Source: Enoplolaimus lenunculus
Lineage: Eukaryota; Nematoda; Enoplea; Enoplida; Thoracostomopsidae
Reading direction: 5' to 3'
DNA: 64,000 nucleotides
Assembly (NCBI GenBank): GCA_030248215.1
Contig: JASANG010002205.1
Coordinates: 1-64,000 of the forward strand
Positions within the stretch are counted from its first letter, which is position 1. Each line of letters starts with the position of its first letter. Below the pieces are notes generated by a model. The model saw only the letters and a list, made by a program, of their open reading frames with translations, was not told the DNA's origin and did no database searches. Shown here in pieces: positions 56,037 through 64,000 of this stretch. A program made the position numbers and the translations under genes.

Positions 56037-56180
56037 CACTGCAAAAAATGGTGAGTCAAATTGACTCTCCAAAATAGGCTTTTTTGGACTATACAAACTG
56101 AGTCAAAATTCGACTCCGCCAGAGTCAAACTCCAGAAAAGTCCATTCCGAAGAGTCAATTTGACTCACGTTTTTTCTGTG
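56037..56180. mobile_element. Family B hairpin element, copy 4, in a SINE
   Basis: CACTGCAAAAAATGGTGAG to GACTCACGTTTTTTCTGTG with TA on both sides. Shortened to 144 bases. Confidence 0.88.
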
Positions 56181-56189
56181 TATAAGCTA

Positions 56190-56630
56190 CTGTAGTGACC
56201 CGAATAAGAGGGGGACTGATATTTATTTGGCTTTTCCAGAGGGTACCCCCTTGTTATTCGGTTACGGACTGTTATTTATTTTCAACCCACGCTCCGCCGC
56301 CCTTCGTTACTGAAATATATCCGGTACTGCAATTATCCGTTGAATTAATCGTTTATTTGTCCTTTGTCAATCGCTTGAGCGATAATACAAGGTTATACTT
56401 AGGAATGTACTTTCAAAATTTATGTAGGCTTTAAGTTTCGAACTCAAATTATTTGGTCCTGGAGTCTTTATGCGCTACATTAGGGTTAATTGACATTTAT
56501 GGACTCTAAATAGGGTTTAGGGACTCTATTCGCTTACGGACTCTTATTAGGGATACGGACTCCAATTGATTCGGACTCAAAATGGGGACTTCCTCTTACT
56601 ACCCCTCCCCTCTTATTCGGGTCAATACAG
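56190..56630. mobile_element. Family C element, copy 8, full length
   Basis: CTGTAGTGACCCGAATAAG to TTATTCGGGTCAATACAG, 441 bases, TA on both sides (56188-56189, 56631-56632). Inserted eight bases after the family B element in the same SINE. Confidence 0.93.
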
Positions 56631-56632
56631 TA

Positions 56633-57428
56633 GACGCTGGATTCATGGGGTGTTGGATATATAATCATATTAAAAAATTTCGATTACCTCGGTCCATTCA
56701 AATGAATTTGTGCATTTTGCACATCCATATTTCACTACATTAATGCATTTTACATGCCTTTTAAATATATACTACACTGATAGACCAAGCAAGCTTGGAA
56801 GAGAACAAACAAATGTTTTTTCAATTGCAATATCTTTTCAAAAATTTAACCACAAACGTAGGTGTGGCCAAAATATATCAGCGTTGTAGAATTCCACATT
56901 ATTTTCGAACACTGATTTTATTGCCGCCCCGTATTGACGTTTGGGGCATACAAACATTGGTTTATTTTATAGAATATTGTTTCACATTTTGATAGCCAAT
57001 GACGAAAATTACGGCAGGGCTAATGGGTTGTTTTCCGTGATACTCTAGGCGGTGTTTGCCAAAAAATGGTTGAATTTTAGCGTTTTTGACATATTTAAGC
57101 CTGTTATGATTGCCCCTGATCATTTTTAATACGCCAATGTTTGAATTGTTATACATTCGATTATTTAAAGTTCACACACGCTGTTGGGACCGAAATTATT
57201 TTTTAAACGGTTCAACAATTGAGGTATTATTCATCATAGCTTGTAGAGCTGAGTCGAATGGTGTTAAATTTGTTATGATTTAACTGATGCTTGAGTAGCT
57301 ACGGCCGAATAATTTGGCTCGCTGCCACCGAGTTTGATTTCGCCATATTAAAATTGGAAAATAATAGCATCATTTGACTCAGCTGTGCAAGCTGTGTTTT
57401 AGGTACAGCCGATCGCCAAACTGGTTTA
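56633..57428. other. No gene seen
   Basis: AT-rich. A minus-strand 67-codon frame at 57299-57502 overlaps a family E-like block and is not supported. Confidence 0.35.
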
Positions 57429-57456
57429 TTGGGAACCCCGTTAACGGGGTTCCCAA
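57429..57456. repeat. 28-bp perfect palindrome
   Basis: TTGGGAACCCCGTT followed by its exact inverse AACGGGGTTCCCAA, no spacer. Inside a family E-like stretch. Could extrude as a cruciform or be a fused pair of repeat ends. Confidence 0.95.
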
Positions 57457-57780
57457 TTGATGGTTTGGAGGGCGCTTCCTCCTGCACTGCTGATATACCC
57501 ATACTAAAAAGTTCCTAATCCCTGTGGCAAGGTGAGCTAGCTACGGACCTGTCACGAAGACTTCAAATGCAAAAAACTTTCAAAACCCGACTGTTTTCTG
57601 GATCCGGGGCGATTAACGGATGAAACCTACGCTACGAAACTTCAAACCGAATTTATAATCACTACTTTTAAAGCTATGAAATGAACATTAATTGACGTTA
57701 TATAGTAATGTGAAAATAGTCAGCATTGATTTAGAAGATATATATGAAAAATAACAGACCCAAAGCCAATCCAACATACA

Positions 57781-57936
57781 GCCCCGTAGCCAGCTCACCT
57801 TGCTGGGGGGGCTAAAAATATTTGAAGAGGGGATTCATGACTTTTAATGACTTGCAGTCAAGGTTGAAAATTTTCTAGGATGCCAAAAATTTTTCAGCGG
57901 GGGCTCAGCCCCCCTGGAACCCCTTGGTTGCGGGCC
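57781..57936. mobile_element. Family E element
   Basis: GCCCCGTAGCCAGCTCACC to CCCCTTGGTTGCGGGCCCG, with GGGCTAAAAATATTTGAAG and GCCAAAAATTTTTCAGCGG inside. Confidence 0.7.
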
Positions 57937-58374
57937 CGCCAATATACCAAAAAGGGCCAAAGGATTTTGAGGATGCATGCAGATATTACATATAAGTTAC
58001 ATGCTGGAGGATGTTGTTATACTGAAGATCAATATTTTTCTGGTTTTTGTACACTTTCCACACACTTTAACATAACTCATAAAAGCTTAGGCTTAGGCTT
58101 AGCTTTAGTGTTTTAGTTACAGTTTTTAGGTATAAACTTGTTGTGAAGTATACAGGTGCTTTTTGAAGTGTTAAGCCCCCTAGACTTCCCTGGTGATAGT
58201 GGCCCCGAAGTGGAATTGCAATTGTTTCAAGTTATTAATAACGTTTTATACCAGCTTAAATTTGAGACATATAAATTATATTAAGTAACTCAAAAAAGAA
58301 ATGACGGATTTCTATTGCTTTCGATAGGTTGCTTGATGTTACAGCTACGGTGTAAACAGCCGTGTATGTTGTTG

Positions 58375-58735
58375 AATGAGCGTACAAAAACTTAAAATGG
58401 TTAGCTATTTGTGATCATAGCACCTTCGATTCTGCATTTTACACCCGTATTCTCAAATTTGTGTGCCACAAACACCTAACTCTAGTTTGCGGTAGGTCTT
58501 TTAACTTTCAAACCATTGAACTGTAAGCTTCGGAATTCAAGCATCATTTACTAAATTGTGTTGGTTAATGAGCGTACAAAAGCTTAAAATGGTTAGCCAT
58601 TTGTGATAGTAGCACCGTTAGATTCAGCATTTTATACCCGTATTCTTCAATTTTTGTAACCACCTAACACCAGTGTTGGATACGTCCTGTAATTTCGAAC
58701 TACCGAACGGTGAGCTTCGAAATGTACTGATATTT
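58375..58735. repeat. 192-bp diverged tandem duplication
   Basis: Copies at 58377 and 58569 share TGAGCGTACAAAA, CTTAAAATGGTTAG, TTGTGAT..TAGCACC and CATTTTA.ACCCGTATTCT, with about 15-20 percent visible differences. Confidence 0.85.
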
Positions 58736-58751
58736 ATGATTTTAATTGCCC

Positions 58752-58890
58752 TTATATATACATCTATATATCTGTATATATACCTATATGTATATATATA
58801 TACATCTATATATCTATATGTATATATGTATATATACATATATACTTCATATAAATATATATTTATAATATTTATATACATATATGTATG
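58752..58890. repeat. TATA/CATA-type microsatellite
   Basis: TATATACATCTATATATCTG-like sequence of about 140 bases on both strands. Frames give Tyr/Ile-rich peptides and are not genes. Confidence 0.9.
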
Positions 58891-58899
58891 GCGGATTTC

Positions 58900-61260
58900 C
58901 AAAATTGTGCCGTGTTTGAGCTTCTCATGACCCCCCTTACCATTCCGCCCCCAAATTTAATTTTTGAAAAATTCGATTTTTAAGGACACAAGGTGATCTT
59001 TTGCGACAAAACAGTTTTGCCAAAATGATACACAAATTATATAAATTCAATGCAACTTGCGAAGCTGAGTTGAATGATGTTAATTTTTTTTTACAATCAG
59101 ACGATTGGCAAACGAGTTACGAGTAACACAGCGAACTTAAAAAATTCAATTCGGTCGGCACTCCGTGGAACGCCTTTGATTCGTAAATTTAGAGGGTAGT
59201 TAGTTTAGGGACAAAAGTGTTGAAAGGTTACGGGTTGACAGTGTACTTGCTTACTGTCGTGCCTGAAAAGCAACCCCACGTAATGATCGGATTAATTAAA
59301 CAGGCTTAGGTTTGTGCTTACGCTTGCTTAGGTTTCGTTTTTAAGTCCGGATTACGGTTGCATACGGTTAAATAACTGATTTGGCACCTTTCCAAATCGT
59401 TGGTTAAGTTAGCGACTGGGAAGTTCCATTACGAGGACTATTATACGTTTTATCATTGGTCGGTTAGACATTTGCCGCAAACTTGTACTTTTACAAGATC
59501 ACAGGCGCGGCTATGGTCCCCATATTCCATGGGCAGATACCTACGCGCAAACAAATCCGATCTCCGGTGCGATTTCAAAACATTTTTCGGCTTTGTTTCA
59601 ATTTAGGTGAACCATTGGTGTTATTCACGTGTGTTTGGCTTGTTCAGTCGCGAGTTTTCTGCTGCCATTGTTTATTGTGTACCCTCTGATTCTCCCCCTG
59701 TTTTCAGATAGCTATATGTCGATGATTGATACCTTACAAAGGGTCTCATTTCCCTTGCGTGGGGGGGAATGCTTGAATACTCTAAGCCGCAGCCCTATAT
59801 ATGTCGGATGTTCAAATATATAGTTTCGATATGTTGTTTGAACTAAAAATTTCCTGTCAGATGGTAATCGTGGTGCAATATTAACATTGTACCAGTAATT
59901 GCGGACTCTGAAGTTGACTTTTTTAGTTAATTGGATAGTGCCAACTGAATTAATGTCTCATTCAAATTTGGAATAGTTATTTGTCAAAACGAGAAAAACA
60001 TAAATTGGCAAGTAATAACTAAACCATACCATTACGGTAAGCTTCGAACGTTGAAAAACTTAAACCAAAATTTAAACAGGCCTTTCAAACCGATTCAGGT
60101 CGTCTTTTAAGCGTTAAAATTGACAATTTTTAAGCCGCTCGTTTTTGACTGATGACATTTTATCTGATTAAAACTCGATTTTATGATATATCAATTTTGG
60201 TGTTTGGCTTGGCTGCAACTGGTCATAAATTTGGCAAATTTTTTTTCATCAAAGAAACAGCGACAACTATTTATTTTCAAACGATTCGAGGGCGAACGCG
60301 TGTCCGTGGCAGGGGCGGATTTAGAATGGGCTACGCGATGACACACCTCCCTACGTATTAAGCTGAAAAAATGTTGTCAAATATAATATGGAAACATGCT
60401 TTAAGTTCGATGACGTGAGTCGAGTATTCGCGCTAAAATTGCTCAGATTTGGCGGAACTCATCTTGTGAGCCCTTTAAATTTTGCCTGAGTCCGCCCCTA
60501 CTCGCAAGCGCTGGGTTTGTGCGCGAAAAGGGTTCATTTAAAATGAGTTAATTTATGGCTTACATGAGGTTAACTGTTGGTGGATAAAGCTTGTGTTTGT
60601 CATATGCGTGCTAAATGGGGTCAATGTTACAGCAAAGTTCAGAGTCGGTTGGACATCTCTTAACAAAAGGTGTAAGGCTAAACTAGTGCCCGTACCCTCA
60701 AATATGTGCAGCCTCTATCACTAGTTGTTGATAGATTTGTGGTGGTTCCCAATCAGCGAATTGTGAGCTTCAAAGCTCAGCAAATTGCTATCTAACTCTA
60801 AAACCCCAACGTATTCAATTGAATATTTTGACGAAATTGAGACTTGCTTTACGAGCGGAAAAATTTTTCAAAATCGTACTATTGTGACTTTCCTAAATTA
60901 GCATAAGTAATAAAAATGTGTGGTTAAAATCAATTTTAGCACTTTAGTAACCATGGAATATCTATGTTTACCTAAGAGCAACCACTAGTGTCAATTAACT
61001 ACATTAAGAAAACACCAGCATACTGCGAAAGGCGTCATATCGACTTGCAAGGCAACAGTTTGCAAGTATACCATCTGTTTTAGATGTTGACTGCTGCTGG
61101 CGGAGTGAAAGTTTTCAATTATTGAGTTTGTGCCATCATTACTAAATGGTAAAAAAAATAAAGTTTGACGGTGATTTATTAGTTTAATTAAATGAATTAA
61201 ACAGCCATTTGTGAGCAGATAAAAAATATTCAATACGTTCGTTAGACAAATCGTTTTATT
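58900..61260. other. No gene supported
   Basis: Several overlapping frames at 59400-59830 look partly protein-like in more than one phase (for example KFHYEDYYTFYHWSVRHLPQ) but share no phase or splice signal. TTAGGC-like words lie near 59300. Otherwise AT-rich. Confidence 0.35.
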
Positions 61261-61261
61261 T

Positions 61262-61380
61262 TTGGTGACGGATCAAAATCGATCGAGACCGAGACCCAAA
61301 GTCCCGCTCTTGGGACGTTGGGTCTCGGTCTCGGTGTCAGGCTCAGTGACGCTTTTGGACCGAGACCGCCCATCACTGCA
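61262..61380. mobile_element. hAT-like end fragment with GGTCTCGGTCTCG words
   Basis: Reverse reading starts AGTGATGGGCGGTCTCGG and ends near TTTGGTGACGGATC, with an inner inverted pair (GAGACCGAGACCCAA / TTGGGTCTCGGTCTC). Confidence 0.45.
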
Positions 61381-61632
61381 AATCAACATATAATGTAGTA
61401 TCAAAAGTACTCAAACCTTGGCGTTAACCACAAGTTTAATTTTAAGCATTCGAACGGGTCTTATAAAAAGTATAGTTTCGTATATCGGCCCATATTAATC
61501 ATATATCCAGAACACTAAGCCTAATCTTAAGCCTGAACTTAAGCCTAAACTTTCCATTCTCTAAGCCCCTTTACACCGGTCTCTCAGAGTGCAAGCCCCT
61601 GCCATTGTGATGATTTCAAATTTCTGTTTCAG

Positions 61633-62603
61633 ATTCTGAATACACACAAGCCACTAATAGTAGTTATACCAATATTCCCCCGGCTTCCAAGGTAGCATCC
61701 TTATACTGTCGTTCACGTGCAGTTTGCGTTCCACGATCCCAAGCTTCCGCAAATGTTGCTCAGTCAACTCAAGCCCCATTAACCCCAAAGTCGTCAAACA
61801 GTTTGCTGGTTCCACCTCCTTATTGGTATCATAGCAACACTGGTTCAGATCTACAACGGCAAGTTACAATTTCGCTATCAAACCCATCCCGATACTATAA
61901 CTACAAGCATCGTGTTGATTTTGGTACTCCGCATAAACGTTTCACACGTACCGCGTCGGCAAAAATGACCGACGTGCCCTGTACTTCTTCTGGGGACGCC
62001 GGGTTAACTGCCGGACCGTCAGATCTATCCATAGCTGGTTCCAGCATAGCCGGTGCAGTGCGCCGTTTACCGCATATCCCTCAAATTTATAAATCTAGTT
62101 CTCCAGCTGGAAACCAGTTTGATTTCAACGACAACGTAACGTCTAACCAGCCAAGTATGACAAATTTGACTAAAATTGACGCGTTTTCAAGCTTGGACGG
62201 TGGTCTGGGTCCAGCAAATATGGGTGGTCGCGCAAGCCCAGCAGGCACTAGCATCGCCGGAGACTCATGCCAATCAGTTGATTACTCGGATCCGCGCGCT
62301 GTGTACGAACTTGAGCGTAACTATTTATTATCGACCGAACGTGGTGATATGGCATCGGTTCGGCAATTTTTAGCTCAAGCAATGGCGTCTAACGGCTGTT
62401 TAAATATCAACTGTGTTGATCCGTTGGGTAGAACAGCGTTGCTGATTGCGATCGAGAACGAAAACGTTGAAATGATTCGGTTGTTGTTATCGGTGAACGT
62501 GGAAACCGGTGATGCACTACTGCATGCGGTTAATGAAGAAAATGTCGAAGCTGTTGAAACGTTGGTTGCACATTTGGATAATAATGGACGATTTAATTCT
62601 GAG
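61633..62603 (+). CDS. TRPC-type cation channel, second exon (N-terminus and first ankyrin repeats)
   Basis: The strong acceptor TTTCTGTTTCAG| and donor GAG|GTCAGT enclose 971 bases. It enters in phase 1 (Asp31) and leaves in phase 0 after residue 354. Residues 31-249 are Ser/Pro/Thr-rich and disordered. From about 250 comes [20 protein letters not shown], then [20 protein letters not shown] and [20 protein letters not shown], the typical start of a TRPC ankyrin domain, cytoplasmic and before the six membrane segments. TRPC channels are non-selective, often Ca2+-permeable cation channels of the plasma membrane. The roughly 250-residue leader is long for the family. The channel part must lie beyond the window, so whether the gene is intact is unknown. 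Confidence 0.93.
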
Positions 62604-62731
62604 GTCAGTTGAAATTTTGTATTTGTATTTATTTTTTGTATGCCGATTAAATTTGTTGTCAGTGAAACTTTAATGTCATGTATGTGTTTGGTTAATATTT
62701 AGGTTAAACGATTTTGTTTTGTTCAGTGAAT

Positions 62732-63062
62732 CCAAGAGTGGATGATCAATCTTTATAACAAGAGTGTGGAACTGGGTACGTTGTGTGTATTGAAGAATGT
62801 ACCAGCACGCGTTGCATTTTTGTTCGACTCCCCTCAATCACGGGGGGGTTTAAGCAAGAGATTAACAGTATGCTTCAGTACACCTACCCCCTTAAACAAG
62901 GGGGGTTACAATTTCCTCCTTTACTACGATATAAAACTGCATACAGACCCCCTAAACAAGGGGGGTACGCCAAAAACGCAACGCGTGCCGGGTACATACT
63001 TTAATACACAGAATGCAACCAGTTGCACACTCTTGTTATAAAGAGTGATCATCCACTCTTGG
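62732..63062. mobile_element. Family D element, best copy
   Basis: CCAAGAGTGGATGATCAATC at the left is the inverse of GAGTGATCATCCACTCTTGG at the right. The inversion continues for about 100 bases through AACAAGAGTGTG.AACTGG and GTACC.G.CACGCGTTGC. C/G runs in the loop (CCCTAAACAAGGGGGGT). It lies in the intron after the TRPC exon. Confidence 0.85.
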
Positions 63063-63149
63063 TGACACTAATGGTTGCACTGGCTTGCCCTACGGTGCCA
63101 TCTGTTATCGTGCGACGCCGTGGTTACCATTTGACACCACACAATATCC

Positions 63150-63605
63150 AGGCCCGTAGCCAGCCAGTTTAGCTAGGTGGGGGCTAAATAATTTTCAGGA
63201 CGAGATGTTGAGCCAGTGTTTCAACAGTGTTGCTTAGAATTGGCCAACAGGCTACTGCTGGTTCGTCTAAATCAGTAGGAATCCTCGCTAATTATCTTTT
63301 AGACTAAAGGTTTGTTTCAAAATACAGATGTTATTTTTCGTCATTTGTTGACAAACCAAACGGTGTTTATTGAGCGATATATTGATTTTGTTGTTTCAAT
63401 AATTAGAATTATTCGAGACCATAACTAAGTCTTCTGCTTCTCAGGGAACAAGCCGATGGCCTGCTCAGCCTGCTGGCGGAGCTAAAATTTTGCAGATGGT
63501 TATGCAAGGGTTTCAGATTTACAAGCGAGGTTGAAAATTTTCTCAATTGAGATTCAAAAATTTTAGAAGGGACTGAATTGATTTGGCTCCGTCTGGCTAT
63601 GCGCC
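63150..63605. mobile_element. Family E fragments
   Basis: 63152 onward has GGCCCGTAGCCAGCCAGTTT and GGGCTAAATAATTTTCAGG, then stops. A second piece at 63450-63605 has GGAGCTAAAATTTTGCAG and GACTGAATTGATTTGGCTC. Confidence 0.5.
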
Positions 63606-64000
63606 TTGTACAGAGGCCAGCATTTTACATGCCTCCGGATTCTCGTTAAAGCAATCTCTCGGTTTACTTGCTTCTGAGTAGGGAATTCAGGTCATTTTTC
63701 TATCGGGCGTTCGACACAAAGTTAAAATGATTGACTTGGCCAGAAATTTTAAGTTGGCTTGAATTATCTGTATTATCAGTTCGTTGCCAATGTTTCAAAT
63801 GACTCGTTAATAGAGTTAGAACAATACAAAACTCTATCATTTGTAACAAATTTCTCTTTAAAAAATTTTCTATTTTAGAAGGTAATTTGCGCCGTGGCCA
63901 CAATACACAGCGTATAGTGGTTTTAATTATAAACATCTCAATGTTTTCGCCCTTAATAGCTCGAACAAGAAATCAGCGCAATGAGTTGAAACATGAGCCT
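63606..64000. other. Intron sequence, no further TRPC exon seen
   Basis: AT-rich to the window end. No acceptor followed by an ankyrin-like frame was found, so the next exon lies beyond 64000. Confidence 0.4.

Larger units (their letters stand above)
38975..61632 (+). other. Presumed 22.7-kb first intron of the TRPC gene
   Basis: GTAAGC...TTCTGTTTCAG. It is filled with nested mobile elements and contains one arm of the inverted duplication and several weak exon candidates (45.0, 50.9 and 53.7 kb). If any of these is a real gene, it is nested within this intron, or the two TRPC exons belong to different genes. Confidence 0.5.

Overview
This is a gene-poor, AT-rich eukaryotic window. Exons have strong GT/AG borders (TTTTCAG-like acceptors), and the gaps between them are packed with short non-autonomous transposons. 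Blocks of the hexamer TTAGGC recur on both strands. TTAGGC is the nematode-type telomere repeat, but here it lies inside transposons. Together with a K2P channel whose M2 flank reads ADIGKFGSEHL, this points to a nematode with a large, repeat-rich genome. That placement is inference; a mermithid or other dorylaimian nematode would fit but is not shown.

Layout. 1-51: last codons of a gene entering from the left. 2161-3126: a glutamine-rich first exon ending in a perfect donor. 11496-17590: five exons of a two-pore-domain potassium channel with both pore signatures and four membrane segments. The Q-rich exon may be its upstream exon, but the reading phase does not match directly. 19292-24904: a possible small unrecognised gene; its last two exons are the better supported part. 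33140-33690: a coding-like patch. 38884-38974 and 61633-62603: start of a TRPC-type cation channel, two phase-compatible exons 22.7 kb apart, running off the right edge. A short hydrophobic minus-strand exon candidate (50900-51172) and a 45.0 kb patch open on both strands lie inside that intron.

Most of the rest is repeats. I separate these families, with working names. C: 441 bp, ends CTGTAGTGACCC, TA target duplication. B: about 209 bp hairpin, ends CACTGCAAAAAATGG, TA duplication. A and F: 170-205 bp, about 8-bp target duplications, hAT-like, both carrying TTAGGC arrays. D: about 330 bp, very long inverted ends. E: ends CCCGTAGCCAG. G and H: palindromic elements. There are also tRNA-derived SINEs and a 1.6-kb element with 77-bp perfect inverted ends. 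Many are nested, so an order of insertion can be read. No transposase gene is present, so all are non-autonomous. Tandem arrays of 27, 46, about 110 and 192 bp, trinucleotide tracts and a 0.7-kb inverted duplication flanking the first TRPC exon complete the picture.

The two recognised genes are both membrane cation channels. Nothing in the sequence shows that they work together.
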